A DNA stretch of 64,000 nt. Source: an uncultured Ignavibacteria bacterium. GTDB lineage: Bacteria; Bacteroidota; Ignavibacteria; Tepidaquicellales; Tepidaquicellaceae. A program made the position numbers and the translations under genes. The notes under the pieces were generated by a model. It was not told the DNA's origin. It was given only the letters and a program-made list of their open reading frames with translations, and did not search any database. Below, piece after piece: positions 26,601-35,664 of the stretch (positions within the stretch are counted from its first letter, which is position 1; every line of letters begins with the position of its first letter). Location of the stretch: the NCBI GenBank assembly GCA_937974175.1, contig CALJIG010000025.1:1-64000 (forward strand), in the 5' to 3' direction.

Positions 26601-26642
26601 TACAATTAACAGAGCACCACAATAAAAATTTTAACAACCCCG

Positions 26643-27740
26643 ATGCAAAGAATAATTATATTTAGCCTCTTACTTTTATTTACTTCCTGTTCGAAAGAAC
26701 AAAAAGAAGAAAAGACTACCCAAACACCCGAAGTAAAAAAAGACACAACTGAAACAATAACAAAAAAAACTGAAAAGGAATTAATTTCCATAATAGCCGT
26801 CGGAGATATAATGATGGGTTCAAACTATCCATCTAATGCATCTCTCCCGCCGAACGATGGCAGCGATATATTAAGCGGAGTAAGCGATGTATTGCAGGAT
26901 GCAGATATTACCATAGGGAATTTGGAAGGAACATTACTGAATTCGGGCGGTAAGGCAAAGGATTGCGGAGAGCATTGCCATGCCTTCCGAATGCCTGAAC
27001 ACTATGCAGAATATCTGAAAGATGCAGGGTTTGATTACATGAACTTAGCAAATAATCACAGCGGTGACTTTGGAGTTGTAGGAAGAGAGTCAACTAAAAA
27101 TACACTGGAGAGTTACGGAATAAAATACGGCGGATTGTTGGATGCTGAGACAAGTATAATGGAAGTGGGAAGAGTAAGAATAGGATTTGCCGGATTTGCG
27201 CCAAACTGGGGAACATGCGATATAAATAATATGAGTAAAGCAAAAGAAATTGTAAGTGAGTTAAAAAAGAACTGTGATCTAGTTATTGTCTGCTTTCACG
27301 GCGGAGCAGAAGGAACAGGCGCTCAGAGAGTGAGAAATGAAACGGAATATTATCTAGGTGAAAAAAGAGGGAATGTAGTTGAGTTTTCCCATGGAGTTAT
27401 CGATGCCGGAGCGGATTTAGTGCTTGGCAGCGGTCCGCATGTACCGAGAGCTATGGAACTGTATGAAGATAAGCTTATTGCGTACAGCCTTGGAAATTTT
27501 TGTACCTATGGCAAATTTGGCTTAGCAGGAGTGTTAGGCTATGCACCTATATTAAAAGTATATTTGGATGGCACTGGAAATTTTGTAAAGGGAGAAATTA
27601 TTTCTGCCATCCAAAAAGGAAGAGGAGTTCCTGTAATAGATGATGACAACAAAGCGGCTCAGATAATTTCAAAACTGACTCAGATGGATTTCACAAATTC
27701 AAAAATAAATATTGACAGCGATGGTATTATAACTAAGTAA
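26643..27740 (+). CDS. CapA/PgsA-family lipoprotein metallophosphatase-like protein
   Basis: A 365-residue protein with a lipoprotein signal peptide (MQRIIIFSLLLLFTSC, cysteine 16) and a lysine/threonine-rich linker. The CapA fold is shown by AVGDIMMGSNYP near 53-64, GNLEGTLL near 97-104, NLANNHSGDFG near 136-146, VCFHGGAEG near 220-228 and GSGPHVPRAMELY, then YSLGNF near 280. This calcineurin-like fold is linked to poly-gamma-glutamate capsule synthesis, but no capB/capC partners are present here, so that pathway role is not supported by context. It probably acts on the periplasmic side. ATG start. Confidence 0.87.
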   Translation: MQRIIIFSLLLLFTSCSKEQKEEKTTQTPEVKKDTTETITKKTEKELISIIAVGDIMMGSNYPSNASLPPNDGSDILSGVSDVLQDADITIGNLEGTLLNSGGKAKDCGEHCHAFRMPEHYAEYLKDAGFDYMNLANNHSGDFGVVGRESTKNTLESYGIKYGGLLDAETSIMEVGRVRIGFAGFAPNWGTCDINNMSKAKEIVSELKKNCDLVIVCFHGGAEGTGAQRVRNETEYYLGEKRGNVVEFSHGVIDAGADLVLGSGPHVPRAMELYEDKLIAYSLGNFCTYGKFGLAGVLGYAPILKVYLDGTGNFVKGEIISAIQKGRGVPVIDDDNKAAQIISKLTQMDFTNSKINIDSDGIITK

Positions 27741-27802
27741 TGATGAAACAGATTTTATAAAATTACGTTTAGTCTGATATCAATAAATATTCATTTAATT
27801 TA

Positions 27803-28558
27803 ATGGAAAGCACAAGAGATAAAATAGTAAATGCCCTCGTCAAGTTATACGAACCCATAGAAGATGTTTATGCCGTATGGCAGAACGGTTCCATTGCGTT
27901 CAATCGGGTTGATGACTATAGCGATATAGACTTAGCGGTGGAATGTGAAAAAGAAATTATTCCTTCATTGATAGAAAAGACTGAAAAAGTTTTAGAAGAA
28001 ACTGTAGGTATTGATTTTCGCTATGAGATAAAGCAGAATTTCTTTGCAGGCATGGACCAGATTTTTTACAGATTTAAAAATACATCTCCGTTTTTATTAC
28101 TTGATATAGGATTTATAAGACATGGAGAGAATAAAGAAAGCTTTATTCAACCTGAAATACACGGAGAAGTGAAAGTTCATTTTGATAAGATAGGAATGAC
28201 GGAAATGAAAGAGCTGGAAAAAAGCGAGTGGGATAAAAAAATGGCAGCACGTATTGAAGCTCTTAGAGAGAAATATGAAGTATTCAAAGTAATGCCGTTG
28301 AAAGAGCTGCCTCGTCAGCAGTATGTTGATGCATTTGCTTTCTATTTCAGCTTTTATCTTAATACGCTTGTTGAGCTGCTAAGAATAAAACACAAACCCT
28401 TCCGTTATAATTTTGGATTAAGATATCTCAAATATGATTTGCCAGCCGATGTTTTTACAGAGTTTGAGCCTTTAGTGTTTATTAAAGACGGGGCAGATCT
28501 TAAAGAAAAAATTCAGAAAGCAGGGAGTATGATAGAAAAATTATTTGAAGAGCTTTAA
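27803..28558 (+). CDS. Nucleotidyltransferase-domain protein
   Basis: A 251-residue cytoplasmic protein. The N-terminal ~110 residues fit a minimal nucleotidyltransferase fold: the GS motif in QNGSIAFNRVDDYSDIDLAV (about 27-46) supplies the two DxD aspartates (DID), and a third acidic position may lie in FLLLDIGFI near 96-104. The C-terminal half is helical (FYFSFYLNTLVELLRIKHKP) and similar to the substrate-binding half of aminoglycoside adenylyltransferase-like proteins. Substrate unknown; resistance, tRNA or toxin-related roles are all possible and no partner antitoxin-like gene is adjacent. ATG start. Confidence 0.75.
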   Translation: MESTRDKIVNALVKLYEPIEDVYAVWQNGSIAFNRVDDYSDIDLAVECEKEIIPSLIEKTEKVLEETVGIDFRYEIKQNFFAGMDQIFYRFKNTSPFLLLDIGFIRHGENKESFIQPEIHGEVKVHFDKIGMTEMKELEKSEWDKKMAARIEALREKYEVFKVMPLKELPRQQYVDAFAFYFSFYLNTLVELLRIKHKPFRYNFGLRYLKYDLPADVFTEFEPLVFIKDGADLKEKIQKAGSMIEKLFEEL

Positions 28559-28568
28559 TATAACTGAT

Positions 28569-30689
28569 TTACTCCTGCATAATTTTTCGTGATAGAATAA
28601 GTTCAGCGGCAACAAATATAAGAGCAAGGATTAAAAAATATTTCCAGAGTTCAATTCCAAATTTTGCTTCTTTAACAATTTCTTTTACCTGATTAATATC
28701 GTTAACAACTTTTACGTTTTGAAAATAAATTTTGAAGAAGCTCTCTATTTGTTTTGTATCTGCTTTTCCTAAATTACTTTCATTTGAATTGAAGTTCAAA
28801 GCGAAGGAATATTTTGAATTGGAGGAATCATTAAATGAATATATTCCCGGCACAGATGAAAAATTACTGTATGGCAAAGCGATATATGATGAAGATATAG
28901 AAGGTGAATAATTGATTCTAATATTCCCCGGATTTATCGCCGAACTTATACTGAATGACTGATTTATGCTGATGACATTATTTTTCGCGATTGTGTAAGA
29001 AGTATTATTAATATTTCCCTGTGAGTAGAAAATACTTCTTACTATCAAAGGCACAAAAATACTTTTCATAGGAAGATCTGACATCTTATCATTAGCGGAG
29101 ACTGAACTAAGCAATACCCTTCCCTGTCCGGCATTATTTTCAATAAGAAACGGTTGATTATTTGAAAACTCTATTAAAGTTACGTCTTTTTCGCCCGTAG
29201 TAATTGAATAAAAACTTTTGAGCTCAGGTGAATCCAGTATAAACTTATCAGAGGTAAAATTCAGCTTTTCATTTTTAAAAATTCCTGATAGTAATGGATG
29301 TTCAAAATTCACTCTGCCTATCTTAACGGATTTATTTGGTTCCATATCTGAATTTATATTACCAAGATGCGCAGAATTTAATTTTGTGAATAATGCGTTG
29401 TAAGAATTTATATCAGCATTTTGTGACGGGAAGAAATAAGCAGTACCGCCGTTTGAAATATAACTTGAAAGCGCTTCAGTTTCCGAACTGCTGAATCTAT
29501 CCTGACCGGAAAGAAAAACTATATTGTAATTTGATAAATTAGAAGGAAGTGTGTTCAGCTCACTCACATCAAATAAATTAAATTGCCTTTTAGATGAGTC
29601 CGTTAAAAATGAAGATGCAGACTCAACAGCTAATTTAATAAACTTAGTATCATTTCCTATCAAACCAATTTTAAACTTCTCGGGTATAAAGAATGAAAAA
29701 TAAATTTTGTTGTCATATTTGATTTCATCGTCCTGAGCATTATCAATTACCAGTTCTATCATTCCGGAATTATTGCCGGACTTCTCTGCTTTAAAATTTA
29801 ATTCAATTTTTTTATTCTCCGAAGATTGTAAATCCACAACTTTCTCACCTTTCAAAACAAAATTAGAATCATTCACTCTGCTATAAATATTTAGTGTTTT
29901 ATTTGATAAACCATATTGCGAAAAATTATGGATGTTTACACTTAACTTAACGTCTCTTCCCTGCTCTATGATTGCAGACTCTATTTTAAAATCTTCCAGC
30001 GAAACATTATTAACTTCCCTCTTGCCGATGTTAACTCCAAATACAGAATAATCAGGCGTTGGATTTGAACTGCTTATATCTATAAAATTATTTTTCTGGA
30101 AATCTGAAAGGATATAAATGTTTTTATTCAATGCTGAAGATTTACTTATAATATCTTTAGCATTTTCTATGCACTGAGGTAAATTAAAATCTTTGTACGA
30201 AATTGCAATATTTTTAATAGAATCTTTATAATCTGGGAATGTATTTGTCCAGTATGCAGACGATGATTTTCCAAACTCTGAAGAAGCAATTATTGTAATC
30301 TCATCGGAAGGATTTAAAGTAGAAATAATATCATTGGCAGAAACTTTTGCCTGCTCGAGATAATCACCATATGCATCTTTTGCAGACATACTAAACGAAT
30401 TATCAATTATAATTAACGAAGCACTTGATGTTGAACTATCCCCAGCTATACCTTTATAAACAGGATTTGCGAAAGCTAATACAAGAAACGTTATGACTAA
30501 AATTCTAAACAAAAGTAAAAGAAGCTGTTTGAGCTTAATCCTTTTCATTTTGGATTTTTGCAGCTCCTTCAAAAACATCAATGTGCTGAACTCAACCTTC
30601 TTTAATTTTCTAAGATTAAAAAAATGGATAATAATAGGGATAGATATGGCAAAAAGGGCAAATAATATTGATGGATTAAGGAATGTCAT
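28569..30689 (-). CDS. BatA-like membrane protein with VWA-type domain
   Basis: A 706-residue protein with the BatA N-terminal double-helix domain: LNPSILFALFAISIPIIIHF (4-23), then LKKVEFSTLMFLKELQKSK, LKQLLLLLFRILVITFLVLA, quoted in pieces, ending in AFANPVYKG near 78-86. A von Willebrand-like region starts at LIIDNSFSMSAKDAYG near 98-113 (DxSxS), followed by a long periplasmic part and a C-terminal helix near 680-702. Relatives occur with MoxR ATPases and BatB-E in aerotolerance-type loci, none of which is here. The gene is convergent to the nucleotidyltransferase gene and divergent from thiamine pyrophosphokinase. ATG start. Confidence 0.85.
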   Translation of the reverse strand: MTFLNPSILFALFAISIPIIIHFFNLRKLKKVEFSTLMFLKELQKSKMKRIKLKQLLLLLFRILVITFLVLAFANPVYKGIAGDSSTSSASLIIIDNSFSMSAKDAYGDYLEQAKVSANDIISTLNPSDEITIIASSEFGKSSSAYWTNTFPDYKDSIKNIAISYKDFNLPQCIENAKDIISKSSALNKNIYILSDFQKNNFIDISSSNPTPDYSVFGVNIGKREVNNVSLEDFKIESAIIEQGRDVKLSVNIHNFSQYGLSNKTLNIYSRVNDSNFVLKGEKVVDLQSSENKKIELNFKAEKSGNNSGMIELVIDNAQDDEIKYDNKIYFSFFIPEKFKIGLIGNDTKFIKLAVESASSFLTDSSKRQFNLFDVSELNTLPSNLSNYNIVFLSGQDRFSSSETEALSSYISNGGTAYFFPSQNADINSYNALFTKLNSAHLGNINSDMEPNKSVKIGRVNFEHPLLSGIFKNEKLNFTSDKFILDSPELKSFYSITTGEKDVTLIEFSNNQPFLIENNAGQGRVLLSSVSANDKMSDLPMKSIFVPLIVRSIFYSQGNINNTSYTIAKNNVISINQSFSISSAINPGNIRINYSPSISSSYIALPYSNFSSVPGIYSFNDSSNSKYSFALNFNSNESNLGKADTKQIESFFKIYFQNVKVVNDINQVKEIVKEAKFGIELWKYFLILALIFVAAELILSRKIMQE

Positions 30690-30772
30690 TCAGCAATAAA
30701 GGCTATAGTATTTGTATTTAAAAAGTTGTTAATAATAGCAATATTTTGTGCAATATTTACAAAAAAAATTTA

Positions 30773-31405
30773 ATGCAGGCAGTCATATTTTTAAACGGAA
30801 GATTACCAAGTACAAAAATCATCAAAAAATTCGTTCATAAAAATACTTTAATTATTGCTGCCGATGGCGGAGCTAATCAGATTAAAGATTTGAAAATAAA
30901 TGCTCATGTTATAATCGGCGACTTAGACTCTATTTCAGATGAAAACAAAAAATATTTTTTACGTAAAAAAACTGAAATAATAAAGATTGAAGAACAGGAT
31001 TCAACTGATTTCGAAAAAACTTTAAAGTACTGCATTAAGAAAAAAATATCAGATGTCACTGTGTTCGGCGCAACAGGAATGAGACCTGACCATACATTAA
31101 ATAATTTCAGCATCATAAAAAGATTTTATAAAAAATTAAATATTTGCCTAATCACCGATGACTTCGCCGTGTTTTATCTCCCTAAGCGTTTCTCATTTAA
31201 CTACAAAAGCGGTGAAACAGTTTCATTGATACCAATGCCTCTGGCGACAGAAATAAAAACTAAGGGATTAGAATTTTCCCTTAACAAAGAAACACTTGAG
31301 TTTGGCAAACGAGAGGGAGCGCTTAATAGATCTAATTCGGATAAAGTGAGTATAAGTTTCAAAGAGGGCGATTTGCTGATTTTCAGAAAACATTTTCTTG
31401 TATAA
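30773..31405 (+). CDS. thiN: Thiamine pyrophosphokinase
   Basis: A 210-residue enzyme that pyrophosphorylates thiamine to thiamine diphosphate using ATP. The catalytic core is recognisable: AADGGANQI near 36-44, VIIGDLDSIS near 53-62, the QDSTDFEKTLKYC segment near 81-93 and GATGMRPDHTLNN near 104-116, which together line the ATP and thiamine sites. The ATG at 30773 is preferred over an upstream TTG at 30746, because MQAVIFLNGRL begins the first strand. The solute symporter gene follows after 5 bases, raising the possibility that it carries a thiamine-related substrate. No TPP riboswitch was seen upstream. Confidence 0.9.
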   Translation: MQAVIFLNGRLPSTKIIKKFVHKNTLIIAADGGANQIKDLKINAHVIIGDLDSISDENKKYFLRKKTEIIKIEEQDSTDFEKTLKYCIKKKISDVTVFGATGMRPDHTLNNFSIIKRFYKKLNICLITDDFAVFYLPKRFSFNYKSGETVSLIPMPLATEIKTKGLEFSLNKETLEFGKREGALNRSNSDKVSISFKEGDLLIFRKHFLV

Positions 31406-31410
31406 ATTTA

Positions 31411-32817
31411 TTGAGAGTTTCATTTTCCATATACGATTACGCTGTTATCATTTTATACTTTGCAATTTCAATTATAATAGGATTACGTGTAAAATCTGCT
31501 GATAAAACTAACGAGGCTTATCTTGTAGCAAGCAGAAGAATTACTCTTCCTGCCTTTGTAGCAACTCTGGTCTCAACTTTTTATGGAGGGATATTAGGTG
31601 TAGGAGAATTTACTTACAATTACGGCTTTTCAAGCTGGATAATGAATGCATTTCCCTATTATTTTTTCATAACAATTTTTGCTTTTTTCTTAGCTAAAAA
31701 AATCAGGAAGAGTTCTTTATATACAATACCTGATAAACTTGATTTAATATATGGGAAAAAAGTAAGTCTGCTCGGTGCATTTTTAGTTTTTTTATTAGTC
31801 ACGCCTGCGCCTTATTTATTAATGCTTGGAATTATTTTACAACTGATAACGGGCTGGTCGATTCAGATTTCTATTTTAGTATGCTTGCTTCTTTCAATTG
31901 TATATTTATTCAAAGGTGGATTGAAGGCAGATGTTAATGTGAACATTTTTGAGTTTGTAATGATGTATGTCGGCTTTGCTGTAATACTGCCGTTTTGTTT
32001 TTCAAAAATTGGCGGATTTGGATTTTTAGCAGATAATCTACCGGCAGAGCATCTTACAATAACAGGCGGCAATTCTTTATCATATATTCTGGTATGGTTT
32101 TTAATTGGTTCGTGGTCGCTGGTTGACCCTACTTTTCATCAGAGATGTTACGCGGCAGAAAATCCGTCAACTGCAAAAAAGGGGGTTTTAATTTCTTTGC
32201 TGTTCTGGTTCATCTTTGATTTTTTTACTATTACGGTCGGACTTTATGCAAGAGTTTTTCTTCCTGATTTAAAAGAACCTCCTATGGCATATCCCTTATT
32301 GGCAGATTCTATTTTACCAATAATTGTAAAAGGAGTTTTCTTTACAGGAATGATTGCAACTGTTATGTCAACATTACATTCTTATATTTTTGTTTCGGCA
32401 ACTACATTCGGTAATGATATTGTTTCAAGAATAAAAAATCAAAAAGATGTGCTTAATAAATATTCAAAGCTGGGAATAATAGTAACAGCAGTTATCTCAT
32501 TAGTGATATCGTTTTATTTTCCGTCAGTGGTACAAATTTGGTATTTAATCGGAACTTTATGCATTCCGCCGTTATTAATAAGTATAATAACTTCATATTT
32601 CGAAAAGCTGCAGGTAAAATCATTTTATATTTTCAGTTCGATGCTCGCATCATTTGTAATTTCACTGTCCTCATTTTTAACCGGACAGTTTAATCAGATA
32701 GATGGCAGCCCTGTATTTCCATTGGGATGGGAGCCTATGTATCCCGGAATGATAGCCGGGCTTGGAATTTATTTTATAGGATTGTTAGAAAAGAATTTAA
32801 ACAGAGTAAAAATTTAA
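31411..32817 (+). CDS. Sodium:solute symporter family transporter
   Basis: A 468-residue polytopic protein with about 13 membrane helices. The opening FSIYDYAVIILYFAISIIIG and YLVASRRITLPAFVATLVST are typical for the SSS family, and FGVGEFTYNYGFSSW-like and SWSLVDPTFHQRCYAAENP segments correspond to the core sodium/substrate region. It would import a solute with sodium; adjacent thiN suggests, but does not establish, a vitamin-related substrate. The start is TTG at 31411, 5 bases after the thiN stop, with no closer ATG preserving helix 1. The next gene begins on the base after its stop codon. Confidence 0.88.
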   Translation: MRVSFSIYDYAVIILYFAISIIIGLRVKSADKTNEAYLVASRRITLPAFVATLVSTFYGGILGVGEFTYNYGFSSWIMNAFPYYFFITIFAFFLAKKIRKSSLYTIPDKLDLIYGKKVSLLGAFLVFLLVTPAPYLLMLGIILQLITGWSIQISILVCLLLSIVYLFKGGLKADVNVNIFEFVMMYVGFAVILPFCFSKIGGFGFLADNLPAEHLTITGGNSLSYILVWFLIGSWSLVDPTFHQRCYAAENPSTAKKGVLISLLFWFIFDFFTITVGLYARVFLPDLKEPPMAYPLLADSILPIIVKGVFFTGMIATVMSTLHSYIFVSATTFGNDIVSRIKNQKDVLNKYSKLGIIVTAVISLVISFYFPSVVQIWYLIGTLCIPPLLISIITSYFEKLQVKSFYIFSSMLASFVISLSSFLTGQFNQIDGSPVFPLGWEPMYPGMIAGLGIYFIGLLEKNLNRVKI

Positions 32818-35574
32818 TTGAGAAAATCATTCATCAAAATAATAGTTGTAATTTTTTATATACTCCTGCCTGTAATTTGTTTTGGGCAGGGAGCTCAGGT
32901 AACCGATACATTAAAATTAGATTACCGTACTAAAGAATCGTTAGATACAAATTTATTCAACGTATTCCCAAAGAAAGTTAACAAAACTAAAGTCGGATTA
33001 GTATTAAGCGGCGGCGGCGCCAGAGGTATATCACAGCTAGGCGTAATGAATGTGCTCGATGAAAATAATATTGAAATAGATCAGATTACAGGTACAAGCA
33101 TTGGTGGAGTAACCGGAGGACTTTATGCAACAGGGTATACACCATCTAAGATAAGAGATATTTTTAAAAATGTTGACTGGGTAACAACGCTAAGTCTCAC
33201 AGATAAGTACCAGCGTCAATATTTGTTTCTAGACCAGAAATTGATTCAGGATAAAAGCCTGCTTTCAATTTCAATTGATGGATTTACACCTACATTTCCT
33301 TCTTCTCTTTCTTCAGGGCAGAAACTTACCGAGCTTATAAATATTTTAATGCTTAATGCTAAATATCATCCGAGACAAAACTTTAAAGATTTAAAAATTC
33401 CATTAACTGTAGTCGCAACAGATTTTGATAAGGGAGAGAAAGTTGTTCTTACAGAAGGGAATTTAAGCGAAAGTATTAAGGCGTCATTCACATTTCCATT
33501 ATTATACTCATCAATAAATATAGACGGCAAAAACTTAGTTGATGGTGGTTTAACGGCAAATATCCCGGTAAGCGTTGCCAAAGAATCAGGCTCTGACTAT
33601 ATTATCACAGTTAATTCTACAAGCCCGCTGAGAAAAAGAGAAGAGATTACAAATCCATTATATACCGCTGACCATATACTTTCTATAACAATGAATCAGT
33701 TGAATAATGTCCAGCTGCAGAATTCAAATGTTGTTATCACACCTGATATTGAAAGAACCTCTACTTTTGATTTTGATAAGATAGATTATCTTTACGAAAA
33801 AGGCAGATTAGCCGCACAGGAACAAATTCAAAAAATTATTGAAGGAATTGATTCAGCTGAAATTGCGTCTTCAAAGTACTTTAATAACTTTCTTATTAAT
33901 GCTGCACCTAAGTTTACCATACTGGGAGAAAATCAGGCCCGGTTTAATTTTACAAAAATTACTGAGAACTTCACAGATAATAAATTTATAAGATATACTG
34001 AGATAGAACAAAAATTAAAACAACTTTATAAGACCGGCTACTTTAATAAGGTAGAAGCTCAAATAGTTGGAGAAACAAACGGCGCTACTATAAATTTTAT
34101 AGCTGAATCTAATGATGTTCTCGAGAATATAGTGTCCAACAGTTCTTATCCTGAAATAACTGATTTGATAAATAGCTTCAGAACTTTAAACAGAAAAAAT
34201 GTATTAAATCTTAACCAATGTTTTAAATTTTATGAAACTCTGCTTCAGACATTAAGAGATAATAATCTAAGCCTTGTTGAAATCGAGAAATTTTATTTTA
34301 ACCATACTAATAAAACTCTGGAAATATATTTTTCCGACGGTAAAATCAACAATCTTGATATTGAAGGAAATGATAAATCTAACGAAAATTTAATTCTCCG
34401 TGAGCTGTCATTTGATAAAGAAGAAATTATTCGTAAAGATAATCTTGAAAATTCTTTAAAAAATATTATCGGTACAAATCTCTTCAGGCAAGTGAGTTTT
34501 GATTTTGATTTTGAAAAGAAACGATACCAGCCTGATTTATTAATCAGAGTCGTTGAAAGAAGCTCCAGAAATATTCGCATTTCAGGCAGAGTAGACAACG
34601 AAAGAAATCTTCAGGGATATTTTGACATAAGGGATGAGAATTTATTCGGCACCGGTTTAGAAGCCGGAGCATTTTTTGCTGGAGGTTTGCGTAACCAATA
34701 TTTTGAATTTGAATTCAAATCAAATCAACTATTCAAATCTCCTCTAACTTATGATCTATCTTATTATACCGGATTCAGAAATATTTATGAATATAAAACC
34801 ACTGTTGATAATGAAAACAATGAATACGATCGAACTCAAACCGGTGAATATAAAAATAAAAAAACGGGTTACAGCATACTTGTCGGTCTGCAAGTGGAAA
34901 AATTAGGAACGATATACGGCAAGCTTGGATTTGAATATCTTGCTGCGCAAAATCTTACTCCGGTGAATTCATTACGGGAGGAATACAATACACTTAAGTT
35001 TAAATTCGGGGGGAACTTTGATACGCGCGATATTCTCCCCTATCCAACAAACGGTTCATTAATAAATTTTTTCTACGAAACATCTCAGAACAGATTAGGA
35101 GCAGATATCAGTTATTCAAAATTGTTTTTGAATTATGAACAATATGTATCTTTAGGCAGACTTCATACAATAAGACCTAGATTTATATTTGGTTCTGCAG
35201 ATAAGACCACTCCCCTACCGGAATATTTTACAATCGGTGGAGAAGATTCATTCTATGGTATGGTTGAAGATGAGGCAACAGGAAGACAAATTCTGGAATT
35301 TTCACTTGAGTACAGGTTTAAATCCCCATTTAAATTCTTCTTTGATACCTACTTCAAAGCGCGTTACGATATAGGCAGAATTTGGGACAATACCACTGAT
35401 GTAAAATTTAAGGATTTGCGTCATGGAATAGGGAGTTCAATTTGTTTTGATACTCCTGTAGGTGAATCTAGCTTTTCCGTGGGTAAAACATTTTTAATTC
35501 AAAAAGGATTAACTCAGGATTCTTTTATTTTTGGACCATTTACTTATTATTTTTCAATAGGATATAAATTTTAG
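32818..35574 (+). CDS. Patatin-like phospholipase fused to POTRA and Omp85-type barrel
   Basis: A 918-residue outer-membrane protein. A signal peptide (about 1-23) precedes a patatin domain with the oxyanion GGGARG (65-70), nucleophile GTSIG (S94 within 92-96) and DGG (242-244) completing the Ser/Asp dyad. Residues ~345-590 contain POTRA-like units (for example IRYTEIEQKLKQLYKTGYFN and INNLDIEGNDKSNENLILRE). From ~590 to 918 an Omp85-type barrel follows, ending SIGYKF with a terminal phenylalanine. This is the type Vd (PlpD-like) plan, but longer than PlpD. It starts with TTG on the base after the symporter stop; the signal peptide supports that start. Lipid hydrolysis at the cell surface or in the periplasm is inferred. 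Confidence 0.9.
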   Translation: MRKSFIKIIVVIFYILLPVICFGQGAQVTDTLKLDYRTKESLDTNLFNVFPKKVNKTKVGLVLSGGGARGISQLGVMNVLDENNIEIDQITGTSIGGVTGGLYATGYTPSKIRDIFKNVDWVTTLSLTDKYQRQYLFLDQKLIQDKSLLSISIDGFTPTFPSSLSSGQKLTELINILMLNAKYHPRQNFKDLKIPLTVVATDFDKGEKVVLTEGNLSESIKASFTFPLLYSSINIDGKNLVDGGLTANIPVSVAKESGSDYIITVNSTSPLRKREEITNPLYTADHILSITMNQLNNVQLQNSNVVITPDIERTSTFDFDKIDYLYEKGRLAAQEQIQKIIEGIDSAEIASSKYFNNFLINAAPKFTILGENQARFNFTKITENFTDNKFIRYTEIEQKLKQLYKTGYFNKVEAQIVGETNGATINFIAESNDVLENIVSNSSYPEITDLINSFRTLNRKNVLNLNQCFKFYETLLQTLRDNNLSLVEIEKFYFNHTNKTLEIYFSDGKINNLDIEGNDKSNENLILRELSFDKEEIIRKDNLENSLKNIIGTNLFRQVSFDFDFEKKRYQPDLLIRVVERSSRNIRISGRVDNERNLQGYFDIRDENLFGTGLEAGAFFAGGLRNQYFEFEFKSNQLFKSPLTYDLSYYTGFRNIYEYKTTVDNENNEYDRTQTGEYKNKKTGYSILVGLQVEKLGTIYGKLGFEYLAAQNLTPVNSLREEYNTLKFKFGGNFDTRDILPYPTNGSLINFFYETSQNRLGADISYSKLFLNYEQYVSLGRLHTIRPRFIFGSADKTTPLPEYFTIGGEDSFYGMVEDEATGRQILEFSLEYRFKSPFKFFFDTYFKARYDIGRIWDNTTDVKFKDLRHGIGSSICFDTPVGESSFSVGKTFLIQKGLTQDSFIFGPFTYYFSIGYKF

Positions 35575-35664
35575 TTTCCCCTCTTTTCATCTAAATATTG
35601 AAGTTCTTTTTATAACTTAAATAGTTAATTTTCGTATTAACTACCAACTTCACAATTTTAATTA

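Noticed and set aside
26643..27740. Poly-gamma-glutamate capsule system based on the CapA-like gene
   Set aside because: No capB, capC or capE homologue is adjacent; CapA-fold proteins occur widely outside capsule loci.
30746..30772. TTG start extending thiamine pyrophosphokinase by nine residues
   Set aside because: The extra residues are not part of the first strand of the family fold, and an ATG is available at 30773.
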